Assembly (NCBI GenBank): GCA_035649275.1
Contig: DASRJW010000101.1
Span: 186,001-250,000 of the forward strand
Length of the DNA: 64,000 nt
Direction: 5' to 3'
Source: Candidatus Krumholzibacteriia bacterium
GTDB lineage: Bacteria > Krumholzibacteriota > Krumholzibacteriia > G020349025
Part shown: positions 16,800 to 24,607 of the stretch, in pieces
Layout of the letters: each line of letters begins with the position of its first letter
Position numbering within the stretch: the stretch's first letter is position 1
The notes under the pieces: model-generated
The model's input: the letters and a program-made list of their open reading frames with translations, nothing else
The model's database searches: none
Told to the model about the DNA's origin: nothing
Position numbers and translations under genes: made by a program

Positions 16800-18899
16800 A
16801 TGCGTTCCGCTCGCAGAGGAGGAGTCGTGGTAAAGTGGCCTGACCTCTCGGGCCGCCGAACGCCGGTGGACCCCGAGGCGAACGGAGGCGGCGTGAGCGT
16901 CGACCCCTCCCTCCTGCACCTCGAAGCCCTGGAGCGGGACCTGGGGCAGGCCAGCTCCGCTCCGAGCGCGGCGCGGGCCCTGAAGGCATTACGCGAGCAC
17001 ATCGAGGGTGCCCTCGCCGCCCGCCAGGCCCTCGACGCCGACCTGGAGCGCCTGCGGGAGTCGGAAGAGCGCTGGCGCTCCATCGCCACCAACCCCTTCG
17101 ATTTCGTCACCATCGTCGATACGAACGCCGTCTTCCTGTACGTGAACCGCACCGCCCCCGGGGTGTCGGAGGCGGATCTCATCGGCAAGGCGAGCATCTA
17201 CGACTGGACGGCTCCGGAGTACCACGCCTCGATCCGTAGCGCCCTGGAGCTGACGCTCCGCACCGCCGAGCCCTCGTACTACGAGGCCTACTCGCCCCAA
17301 GTGGGAGCCTGGTACGGCTCCGTCGTCGGGCCCGTGGTCCGAGACGACCGTGTGGTCGCGCTCTCGGTGCAGGCCCGGGACATCACCAAGCACAAGAAGG
17401 CGGAGCTGGGGCTGCGGGACAGCGAGGAGCGCTTCCGCCAGCTGGCGGAGAACATCGAGGACGTTTTCTTCCTCATCGAACCCACCAGCGGGCGCGTCCT
17501 CTACACCAGCCCGACCTACGAGAAGCTCTGGGGCCGTTCGCTGCCCGAAATCTACGGCAACATGGCGGCCTGGCTGGAGGGGCTCCACCCCGACGACCGG
17601 CCGAAGATCCAGGCGCGCTACGCCAGCATGCTCGCAACCTGCAGGGGGGAGAGCACGGAGTTCTCTTTCGGTAGCTCCTTGGCGATGCGGATCGTGCGCC
17701 CCGACGGCTCGGTGCGCCACGCGCGCGCGCGTTTGTTCCCGGTGCGGGACGCCTGGGGCCGGGTGCAGCGCGTGGCCGGCGTGGTCAGCGATCTCACCGA
17801 ACGGGTGGAAGCGGAGATGAAGCTGGCCGAGGCGGAGGCGCGTTTCCGCACTCTGGTGGAGAAGCTGCCCGTGATCAGCTACATCACCGCTCGCGACGAT
17901 CCAGGCAAGGCGCTGTACATCAGCCCGCAGATCGAGGCGAAGCTCGGCTACCCACTGCAGGAGTGGACCCAGGACCCGGAGTTCTGGCTCGCCCGCGTGC
18001 ATCCGGAGGATCGCGAGCGCTTCCTCGCGGCGCAGCGCGCTTTCCTCGACGGCAGCGCGCCGCTGCGCTGCCGCTACCGTCTGATGACGCGCGACGGCCG
18101 CGAGCTCTGGTTCCACGACGAGGCCGTCTTGGTTCCCGGGGGACCTGGGGAGCCGGCGCGGATTCAGGGAGTGCTCCTCGATATGACCGAAGCCGAAGAA
18201 GCTCGCGCCGAGCAGCAGAGGGCCCGTGAAGGGGCCTCGCATCTGGTGGGTGTGCAAGAGATGGAGCGCCGCAAGATCGCCCGGGAGCTGCACGACGAGA
18301 TCGGTCAGGCGCTCACGGGGCTCAACTTCCTGCTCCAGTCGGTGCACGAGTGCCCCGGGGAGAGCGCCAGCGTGGTGCAGGAGGCGCGCTCCCTGGTGGG
18401 AGAGCTCATGGAGCGGGTCCGCAACCTGTCGCTGGAGCTCCGGCCGTCCATGCTCGACGATCTCGGGCTCCTGGCGACGCTCCTCTGGATGTTCGAGCGC
18501 TTCGAGAAGCAGACTCGCGTGCAGGTGAGTTTCGAGCATCGCGGTCTCGACGTACGTTTCGACTGCGAGCTGGAAACAGCGGCTTATCGCATCGTGCAAG
18601 AAGCGCTGACCAACGTGGCACGCCATGCCGGCGTGCGGGAAGTCGATGTACGCGCCAGCTGTGACGGCTCCATCCTGGACCTGCGGATCGAGGATGCTGG
18701 GTGCGGCTTCGAGGCCGGCTGCCGGCCCCGCAACGGGCATGGCAGCGGTCTGGCAGGCATGCGCGAGCGCGTCACTCTCCTCGGCGGCGAGTTCCTGCTC
18801 GACTCGCAGTCCGGGCGTGGAACTTACATCAGCGTGCGGTTGCCCGTCGTCGGACGGCTGCGCCCGGAGGCCGTGAACCCTGGAGGTGAAGGATCATGA
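16800..18899 (+). CDS. PAS-domain sensor histidine kinase (NarL-partner, HisKA_3 type)
   Basis: Up to 699 residues and apparently cytoplasmic: no transmembrane run is seen. A short N-terminal coiled segment leads into three PAS domains (about 90-200, 205-335, 340-480), the latter two with PAC-like ends (VSDLTERVEAE; LLDMTEAEEA). The HisKA_3 dimerisation domain has the phospho-acceptor His in RKIARELHDEIGQAL (about 496). The HATPase has AYRIVQEALTNVARHAG, then DAGCGFE and GSGLAGMRERV. Its stop overlaps the response-regulator start by four bases. ATG 16800 has GGAGG 14 bases away. GTG 16827, directly after AGAGGAGGAG, is at least as likely and would remove nine residues. The stimulus is unknown; PAS domains suggest redox or ligand sensing. 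Confidence 0.9.
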   Translation: MRSARRGGVVVKWPDLSGRRTPVDPEANGGGVSVDPSLLHLEALERDLGQASSAPSAARALKALREHIEGALAARQALDADLERLRESEERWRSIATNPFDFVTIVDTNAVFLYVNRTAPGVSEADLIGKASIYDWTAPEYHASIRSALELTLRTAEPSYYEAYSPQVGAWYGSVVGPVVRDDRVVALSVQARDITKHKKAELGLRDSEERFRQLAENIEDVFFLIEPTSGRVLYTSPTYEKLWGRSLPEIYGNMAAWLEGLHPDDRPKIQARYASMLATCRGESTEFSFGSSLAMRIVRPDGSVRHARARLFPVRDAWGRVQRVAGVVSDLTERVEAEMKLAEAEARFRTLVEKLPVISYITARDDPGKALYISPQIEAKLGYPLQEWTQDPEFWLARVHPEDRERFLAAQRAFLDGSAPLRCRYRLMTRDGRELWFHDEAVLVPGGPGEPARIQGVLLDMTEAEEARAEQQRAREGASHLVGVQEMERRKIARELHDEIGQALTGLNFLLQSVHECPGESASVVQEARSLVGELMERVRNLSLELRPSMLDDLGLLATLLWMFERFEKQTRVQVSFEHRGLDVRFDCELETAAYRIVQEALTNVARHAGVREVDVRASCDGSILDLRIEDAGCGFEAGCRPRNGHGSGLAGMRERVTLLGGEFLLDSQSGRGTYISVRLPVVGRLRPEAVNPGGEGS

Positions 18900-19636
18900 A
18901 AGTGCGGATGCTGCTGGCAGACGACCATGGGATCCTGCGGCAGACGCTGCGAATTTGTCTGGCGCAGCAGCCGGATTTCGAGCTGGTCGGGGAAGCCAAG
19001 GACGGCCTCGAGACGATGGCACAGGTGGAGAAGCTGCGTCCCGACCTCCTTCTCCTCGATCTCTCCATGCCCGGCCTGCCCGGCCTCGAAGTTCTGCGCC
19101 GGGTGCGACAGCGCTTTCCTAGAACACGCGTCGTCGTGCTCTCCATGCACAAAGATCAAGCCTACGTCCTGCGGGCGCTGCAGAACGGCGCCTCCGGCTA
19201 CGTCCTCAAGGAAGCCGATGCCGCGGACCTGGTGCACGCCGTGCGCGAGGTGATGGCGGGGCGCAGCTACCTGAGTCCGCCCTTCACCGAGTCGACCCTC
19301 GAGGAGTACAAGAAGAAGGCGGCGAACGGCGACGTGGATCCCTACGACCTGCTGACGAACCGGGAAAAAGAAGTCCTGCAGCTCGTCGCCGAGGGCAACA
19401 CCAACCCTCAGGTGGGCAAGCGGCTCTTCATCAACGCCCGGACGGTGGAGTCCCACCGGGCCCACGTCATGGAGAAGCTGGGCCTGAAGAACCATGCCGA
19501 GCTCGTGCGTTTCGCCGTCTCCCGTGGTCTCGTGAGCGCCATCGGTCCGGCGCCGGAGCCAGGGGACGCGAGCGGGCCCGCACCCGGAACGTCGCGCCAG
19601 GGAACCGATGAGTCGCCGGAGGTCTGGGCCGGTTGA
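18896..19636 (+). CDS. LuxR/NarL-family response regulator
   Basis: A 246-residue two-component response regulator. The receiver domain (about 1-120) has the acidic pair Asp9/Asp10, phospho-acceptor Asp55 in LLLLDLSMPG, switch Ser83 and Lys105 in GYVLKEAD. The LuxR-type HTH (about 155-215) has LTNREKEVLQLVAEGNTN and ARTVESHRAHVMEKL. The C-terminal 30 residues are a Pro/Gly-rich tail without recognised function. The start at 18896 overlaps the kinase stop (ATGA), so the cognate pairing is nearly certain. Targets are not evident from the sequence. Confidence 0.95.
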   Translation: MKVRMLLADDHGILRQTLRICLAQQPDFELVGEAKDGLETMAQVEKLRPDLLLLDLSMPGLPGLEVLRRVRQRFPRTRVVVLSMHKDQAYVLRALQNGASGYVLKEADAADLVHAVREVMAGRSYLSPPFTESTLEEYKKKAANGDVDPYDLLTNREKEVLQLVAEGNTNPQVGKRLFINARTVESHRAHVMEKLGLKNHAELVRFAVSRGLVSAIGPAPEPGDASGPAPGTSRQGTDESPEVWAG

Positions 19637-19743
19637 GAGGCCGGCGCTCTAGTCCGTCTGGAGAAAAATCCGCAGGTCTACGGATTGTCGGCGACCGACC
19701 GGATATGGATGATTGTGCTCGTATCACGTCCCGAGCGGAACCA

Positions 19744-19805
19744 GGGTGCCGCCGTTTCTCCTCCCTCCCGGTAGCGGGGCCTGTGACTTGGCAGCGGCGG
19801 CACCC
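19744..19805. repeat. 11-bp perfect inverted repeat around an inner hairpin
   Basis: GGGTGCCGCCG at 19744-19754 pairs perfectly with CGGCGGCACCC at 19795-19805. The 40 intervening bases can form a smaller GCC/GGC stem at 19779-19792. If transcribed, this would be a very stable stem. No T-run follows, so a simple intrinsic terminator is unlikely. Confidence 0.6.
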
Positions 19806-19822
19806 CTCCGAATTGAGCCAAA

Positions 19823-19905
19823 GCCGTGGGGGTGACCAGGCTCCAAGGGAAGCGGGGGCCTGGGACAGGAAGCCACATCGACGCACGGACGCACACCCCC
19901 ACGGC
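19823..19905. repeat. 12-bp perfect inverted repeat enclosing a 6-bp hairpin
   Basis: GCCGTGGGGGTG at 19823-19834 pairs perfectly with CACCCCCACGGC at 19894-19905. Inside, CCAGGC (19836-19841) pairs with GCCTGG (19858-19863), leaving about 30 further bases for a third arm. The layout resembles a multi-branched RNA more than a simple hairpin. Confidence 0.6.
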
Positions 19906-20037
19906 GGCGCTCCCCCTGACGCAACGCAAAAAACCGTCTGCATAAATATCCGCCGCTCCATGAGCGGGCGTCTCTCGTGTGAGCGGTTCCCGGACACATC
20001 AGTCCTTCAGAGCAGCGCTCGTGGAGGGGCGGTTCAC

Positions 20038-20466
20038 ATGATCGAGATGACCTGGTCCGAGATCGTCCGTGCGTTGTTCATACCTCGGGAAAAGAAAAGG
20101 AAAGGTCCCGATCCCGACCCGAGGGTCGACGTCCTGGTGAGAATGGTGTTTGACCTTCAGATGGAAGTCGAAGCCCTGCGCGCCGCGCAGTTGGCGTCGA
20201 ACATCGGTGCCGCCGGTAGTCCTGACTCGGCCTATGGGCGTGCCTACCGAGACACCGCCTATCTCACGCACGACTCTTCCGGCCCATCATCGGGTCTCGA
20301 CAAGCTCCTCAGGCTGTTCTATCCGTCAAAAGCCAGTGAAGAGCTCGGATTCTCGGGATCGCCACGGACATGGAGAGAGTGCTTGATGCTCCACCGCCTC
20401 GGGTTCTCGGAGGGACAAGTTCGCACATGGAAGCAAGAGGCTATGGATGCCGAGCTGTTTACATAG
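20038..20466 (+). CDS. Hypothetical protein, 142 residues
   Basis: Not recognised. The start is ATG at 20038 with GGAGGGG at 20022-20028, a strong ribosome site that supports a real gene. The product is soluble. It has a basic patch (PREKKRKGPDPDPR, about 16-29), a short amphipathic helix (VLVRMVFDLQMEVEALRAAQ, about 32-51), a low-complexity Ser/Ala/Tyr middle, and a C-terminal half with LDKLLRLFYPSKASEELGFS and RECLMLHRLGFSEGQVRTWK. Base composition is a little less GC-rich than the neighbours. It stands alone downstream of the structured spacer and is convergent with the DJ-1/TPR gene 63 bases away. Confidence 0.65.
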   Translation: MIEMTWSEIVRALFIPREKKRKGPDPDPRVDVLVRMVFDLQMEVEALRAAQLASNIGAAGSPDSAYGRAYRDTAYLTHDSSGPSSGLDKLLRLFYPSKASEELGFSGSPRTWRECLMLHRLGFSEGQVRTWKQEAMDAELFT

Positions 20467-20529
20467 AGCCACGCTGACGTGGCGGGCACGCCGTGGAACT
20501 CGCCTGGGAGACGTCGATCGAGCCCCCTA

Positions 20530-21678
20530 CTAGCGCTTGGCCGTCTCGCCGGCGGCAGCGGGCTGGGCTAGCAACGACTCGAAGCGCGGATCGTCGCGTA
20601 GCAGCGCCAGATCCTCGTCCATCCGCGCGTGCTCGCGATGTTGTAAGCCGGCGTCGCAGGCCTTCCCCAAGTACTCCAGCGCCTTCTCCTTGTCCTGCTC
20701 GAGCCCGGCGCTGCAGGCGGCGTTGTACCAGGCCGAGGCCGCGAGGTCGGGAGAGCGCGCCGCCTTCGCGTAGGCTTTCACCGCATCGTCGTAGCGCTTG
20801 CTCGAGTAGCAAGCGTTGCCGAGCTGCAGCCAGCTGGTATTGTCGCCCGGTTCCTCTTGGACGAGCTGCTCGCAGATCTGGATCGCTGCAGCGGGGTTGT
20901 TTTCCCGCGTGTAGATGTCGGCCTGTTGCAGGCGCCGGCCGCGCTCGTCGAGGCTCGGGTTCAGCACCGAGTAGTCCTTCGCGAGGTACGCCTCGGGAGT
21001 CCAGCGGTATTCCATGTACTGAGCCGTGCGGTCCGCCACGTGCCGCCCGAGCAGGCGCGCCACGACGTGCAGGGACCCGTCGATTCCCGCGGAGACGCCC
21101 GCCGTGGTCACGATCTGGCCGTTGTCCACCAGGCGGGCGCCCCGTTGCACCCGTGTCTTGGTGAACTGCTTCTCGAACGCATCGATGGCGCCGTACCAAG
21201 TCGTGGCGGCCTTGTCGTCCAAGAGCCCCGCCTTGCCGAGCACGAACGCACCAGTGCACACCGAGAGCGCGACCTCCGCATTCTTGGCCGCCTCGCTCGC
21301 CCAGGCGAAGAACTCGGGGTCGTTCAGCACCGAGCTGCCGCCGCCGCCGGGGAAGACGATGATGTCGGGCTTGGGGGCGTCTGCCATCGCGTAGTCGGGC
21401 TGCACGTCGATGAACCCCTGGCTCACAATCGGATCCTTCGTTTTCGACACCGTGTACACGTTGAAGGCAGGCTCGTTGCCCCGCTGCGCCATGTGACCGG
21501 CGGCGGCGAAGACCTCACTGGGACCGGCCCAGTCGAGGATCTCGGCACCGTTCCAGATGGCGATCGCGACGTTCCGCGTGTATTTCTTCGTGGGCTCGTC
21601 CGCGGAGACCGGGCCGCGTCCGCTCGTGAGGACCACTGCGATCGCGATCCAGGCGCCGGCTTGGATTCTGCCGTGCAT
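20530..21678 (-). CDS. Secreted DJ-1/PfpI-domain protein fused to TPR repeats
   Basis: 382 residues. A signal peptide (about 1-26) precedes a DJ-1/PfpI domain (about 33-215) with WNGAEILDWAGPSEVF, IIVFPGGGGSS and the nucleophile-elbow segment VALSVCTGAFVLGKAGLL. The domain resembles the N-terminal half of GlxA-type AraC regulators, not a protease. Residues about 250-350 form TPR-like helices (GDNTSWLQLGNACYSSKRYD, DLAASAWYNAACSAG). The start is ATG at 21678, preceded by GGAGGAG. It lies 52 bases downstream of an AraC regulator whose own N-domain is a paralogous DJ-1 fold, so the two probably share an operon. The ligand is unknown; periplasmic small-molecule binding is an inference. Confidence 0.8.
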   Translation of the reverse strand: MHGRIQAGAWIAIAVVLTSGRGPVSADEPTKKYTRNVAIAIWNGAEILDWAGPSEVFAAAGHMAQRGNEPAFNVYTVSKTKDPIVSQGFIDVQPDYAMADAPKPDIIVFPGGGGSSVLNDPEFFAWASEAAKNAEVALSVCTGAFVLGKAGLLDDKAATTWYGAIDAFEKQFTKTRVQRGARLVDNGQIVTTAGVSAGIDGSLHVVARLLGRHVADRTAQYMEYRWTPEAYLAKDYSVLNPSLDERGRRLQQADIYTRENNPAAAIQICEQLVQEEPGDNTSWLQLGNACYSSKRYDDAVKAYAKAARSPDLAASAWYNAACSAGLEQDKEKALEYLGKACDAGLQHREHARMDEDLALLRDDPRFESLLAQPAAAGETAKR

Positions 21679-21730
21679 CTGACTCTCCTCCTTCAGGCGC
21701 GCCGGGTGCGGCCGGCGACCGCCACTTCAT

Positions 21731-22741
21731 TCACGATGCTTGCATCTGCTTGCGAGGACTTTGCCGTGCGCTGCTCAACGTCGAGCCGTGCTGCTGCTTC
21801 CAAAGCCGCCGGAGCTGCCGGGCATCCTCGTAACCACAGCGGCCGGCAATGGCTTCCAGGGTCAATCCCTGGTTTTCGAGGAGCGATTGGGCCACTTCCA
21901 GCTTCACCTTGTGGGCGAAGCGGGTCAGCGTGACCCCGGTGGCTTCGCGGAAGAGGCGCGTCAGGTGCCGCGGGCTGACCGCCGCCACGGCGGCCAGGGA
22001 CTCCAGCGTGGCCTTGCGCTCCGGGTGCTCGACGATCCAGTCCTGGACGCGGTGCACGCCCGGATGGGTGTGGTCGCGATGCTGGAGATAGATCGACGCC
22101 TGCGCGCTTTCGCCGCTGCGCCGCATATACACGACCATCTCGCGCGCCACCTTGGCGACGAGCGCCGGCCCATGATCTTCCTGGATGAGTGCGAGGGTCA
22201 TGTCGATGCCCGAGGCTTCTCCCGCGCTCGTCACCACGTTGCCGTCGCGAACGAAGAGGCGGTTGTCGAGCACGCGGGCGGTCGGGCTCCACTCCACGAG
22301 CTTGTCCAGGATCTTCCAGTGCGTCGTGCAGAGCCTTCCTTCCAGCACGCCGGCCCGGGCAAGGACGAAGGCACCCGAGCAGATCGAGCTCAGGCGACGC
22401 GACCGTGCGGCCGCGAGTCGGAGCCAATCCCCAGGGACGTCGACCTGCTCGAGCTGTGTCGACTCGATTCCAGGGACGAGGATCCAGTCGTCCGGGCTGA
22501 CGGCGGGCAGAGGCTCGATAGCAGAGAATACGAAGCCCTGCGCACTTCGGACCTCGCTCGCGACGCCGACATAGTGCAGCTCGTAGCGGGCCCCGAAGCC
22601 GTTCGCTTCGTACACCGCCTGCACCGGCCCAGCGAAGTCGAGGGCGTGAACCGCAGGGAGCATGAGAACGAGGACGCGACGCGGGGCCTCGGGTCGGGGT
22701 TTCTCCAGGACATCGAAGGGTGTCATGGAGAAATCGTACAC
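21731..22741 (-). CDS. GlxA-type AraC-family transcriptional regulator with DJ-1/PfpI N-domain
   Basis: 336 residues. The N-terminal DJ-1/PfpI-like domain (about 18-190) contains VLMLPAVHALDFAGPVQAVY and LSSICSGAFVLARAGVLEG. The C-terminal AraC DNA-binding domain (about 225-320) contains AAVAAVSPRHLTRLFREATG and the second helix-turn-helix AIAGRCGYEDARQLRRLWK. Such regulators activate operons for amine or carbonyl-compound metabolism; the target here is probably the adjacent DJ-1/TPR gene (inference). The start is uncertain: GTG 22741 or ATG 22726, neither with a good Shine-Dalgarno. An AT-rich stretch (22740-22762) directly upstream is the likely promoter. Confidence 0.9.
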   Translation of the reverse strand: MYDFSMTPFDVLEKPRPEAPRRVLVLMLPAVHALDFAGPVQAVYEANGFGARYELHYVGVASEVRSAQGFVFSAIEPLPAVSPDDWILVPGIESTQLEQVDVPGDWLRLAAARSRRLSSICSGAFVLARAGVLEGRLCTTHWKILDKLVEWSPTARVLDNRLFVRDGNVVTSAGEASGIDMTLALIQEDHGPALVAKVAREMVVYMRRSGESAQASIYLQHRDHTHPGVHRVQDWIVEHPERKATLESLAAVAAVSPRHLTRLFREATGVTLTRFAHKVKLEVAQSLLENQGLTLEAIAGRCGYEDARQLRRLWKQQHGSTLSSARQSPRKQMQAS

Positions 22742-22792
22742 TAAATCAATTCAATGGATTAGGACAAAGAGCGGATGAATCAGGCCATCGTC

Positions 22793-24607
22793 CTAGCGCG
22801 GCGACTCGGGTGCAGGAGGGGCGAGGGGCGTGGCGGGACGGCGGGAGCCGGGGCGCTGGGAAGCCCCCTGCGGCGAGGAGGGCGAGGTGGCTGTCTTTAC
22901 CGCCGGCTGCAGGCTCCGCCAGCGATGCAGGGGTACCAACCCGGTGCCGATGATGGCGAGCTGGGTGGCGACGAAGGTGAACATCCAGAAGATCGCCGAA
23001 TCGATGAAGCCGTAGGCGTGCAGCCCCACCCCCAGCATGTTGGTGCCGAACCAGGACCAGCTGGTGACGATGTTGCCGGCCACCGCCATCACTGCCAGGC
23101 CGCGCTGACGGATCATCCCGCCCCAGCGCGCGTGCAAGATGAGGGCGTTCCAGAGCACGATGAGTAGGGCGCCGTTCTCCTTCGGATCCCAGCCCCAGAA
23201 GCGGCCCCAGGACTGATCGGCCCAGATGCCACCCAGGATGGTGCCGACGAAGCTGAAGAGGGTGGCGAAACAGAGGATGCCGTAGATCATCCGCGGCAGG
23301 TTCACCTGCTCCTGCGCGGTGAGCGAGCGGGTGAAGACACCGCGGAGGATGTAGAGGATGCCGAGGAAGCCGGCCAGGAAAGTCGAGGCGTAGCCGAGGG
23401 TGATGACCACCACGTGCGTCGCCAGCCAGAAGTTGGTGTCGAGCACCGCCTGCATCATCGTCATGGTATCGCCATCGAGAGAAAGGTTGTGCGCCACGAG
23501 GAGGGTGAGGAAGCCCATGCCCGCCGCGGTGGCGGCGCCGACGCCGTTGCGGTAGAAGCGCTCCAGGAAGAGTCCGAGCACCGCGCCGCCCCAGCCGACG
23601 AAGATGGCCGACGAGTACAGATTCGTGACCGGCGGGCGCCCTTGAACATAGGTGCGCACGACGAGACCGAAGGTATGCATGGCGAGCCCGACGCCGAGCA
23701 CCCAGAGCGCCGTCGTCGCCAGCGACCGCGAGAGGCGGAGCCAGCTGAGCGACGCCAGGATGAAGACGATGACGTACAGACCCAAGGCGTGCAGGAACGG
23801 GGCGGAGCGATTGAAGAGGAGCTCGGTGCGCATCCGGCTCCCATGCACGGTAGGCGCGGAGCGCAGCCACTCCATGTAGGCAGCGGGCGCGGCGGCGAAG
23901 GCCGCGGTATCCTGGCTCCGCCAAGCCTGGAGCGTGCCCGTCCACGCCGCGGTGGCGGGCGAGGTGTTGCCGTGCTCCTGGGCCTGGTGCTCGGCGGAAG
24001 CGATGGAGCCCCAGGCGTCCGGCGCGGCCGGATCGAGGGGCGGCACGAGCAAGAGGTTCGCCCAGTCCTCGACGTTGAAAACCAGTGTCAGCTTCTGGGC
24101 CAGGTCGACGACCGCTCTCTGATAGTGATCGCGACTTCCGGCGGGCAGCTGGGTGGCACGCTGGATCTGCGCTTCCAATGCTTCCCGGTGCTGCACGATT
24201 TCATCGACCGAGAAGTACTTGCGCTCCCGCTCCGCTCCCAGGAGAGCCTTGAGATCCGGATGATCGACGCGAACGACGCGATAGCCTCGGGCTTGCTCCG
24301 GCCGCGCCATGACGTCGAGCAGCCAGGCGAGCGCCGGCCGCCGCTCGTGGCCCTTGGCTTCCTTGCGCTCCGAGGTGCCGTCGGTACCGGCGAGATAGAA
24401 GCTCTGGCGGCCGGAGACGATGAGGAGCGTCGAGCGGGCGAAGGTGTCGAGCGGCTTGGTGCGGCCCAGGTCCACGACGGGCATGCCGGCAGCACGGGAA
24501 AGAGGCATGACGCCGTCCCGCGGCGGGCGGAAGGCGGAAGCGACGTAGAGGAGGGCGAGGAGGACGCCCACCCAGGGCAGAGCGCGCGCTGCGGCCGGGA
24601 CTTTCAT
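22793..24607 (-). CDS. ccsA: Cytochrome c biogenesis protein CcsA (system II)
   Basis: A 604-residue integral membrane protein of the CcsA/CcsB haem-handling family. The N-terminal signal-anchor is followed by a large extracytoplasmic domain (about 35-260). About eight helices follow, including the tryptophan-rich WWD motif GRFWGWDPKENGALLIV and conserved His residues in VAHNLSLDG, ATHVVVITLGYAS and LILHARWGG, the axial/periplasmic haem histidines of the family. It ends with a Pro/Ser-rich tail. The N-terminal soluble insert is longer than in classic CcsA. The start at 24607 overlaps the resB stop by four bases, so the two form the usual ResB-CcsA haem-delivery pair. Confidence 0.92.
   Translation of the reverse strand: MKVPAAARALPWVGVLLALLYVASAFRPPRDGVMPLSRAAGMPVVDLGRTKPLDTFARSTLLIVSGRQSFYLAGTDGTSERKEAKGHERRPALAWLLDVMARPEQARGYRVVRVDHPDLKALLGAERERKYFSVDEIVQHREALEAQIQRATQLPAGSRDHYQRAVVDLAQKLTLVFNVEDWANLLLVPPLDPAAPDAWGSIASAEHQAQEHGNTSPATAAWTGTLQAWRSQDTAAFAAAPAAYMEWLRSAPTVHGSRMRTELLFNRSAPFLHALGLYVIVFILASLSWLRLSRSLATTALWVLGVGLAMHTFGLVVRTYVQGRPPVTNLYSSAIFVGWGGAVLGLFLERFYRNGVGAATAAGMGFLTLLVAHNLSLDGDTMTMMQAVLDTNFWLATHVVVITLGYASTFLAGFLGILYILRGVFTRSLTAQEQVNLPRMIYGILCFATLFSFVGTILGGIWADQSWGRFWGWDPKENGALLIVLWNALILHARWGGMIRQRGLAVMAVAGNIVTSWSWFGTNMLGVGLHAYGFIDSAIFWMFTFVATQLAIIGTGLVPLHRWRSLQPAVKTATSPSSPQGASQRPGSRRPATPLAPPAPESPR

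Larger units (their letters stand above)
19637..20037. other. 401-base spacer with several long inverted repeats; no gene recognised
   Basis: No convincing coding frame is present. The spacer holds a 6-bp stem at 19667-19686 just past the response-regulator stop, two large dyads (entered separately) and a hairpin at 19951-19970 (CGCCGCTC-CAT-GAGCGGGCG with one bulge). It also has an AT-rich stretch, CATAAATAT, near 19941 that could be a -10 region for the next gene. It could be a structured RNA, a transcription-end region or regulatory DNA. No known riboswitch consensus fits well. Confidence 0.5.

Noticed and set aside
19744-19905. Cobalamin, c-di-GMP or TPP riboswitch in the structured spacer
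   Set aside because: Short matches to conserved boxes occur, but their order and spacing do not fit any of these classes.
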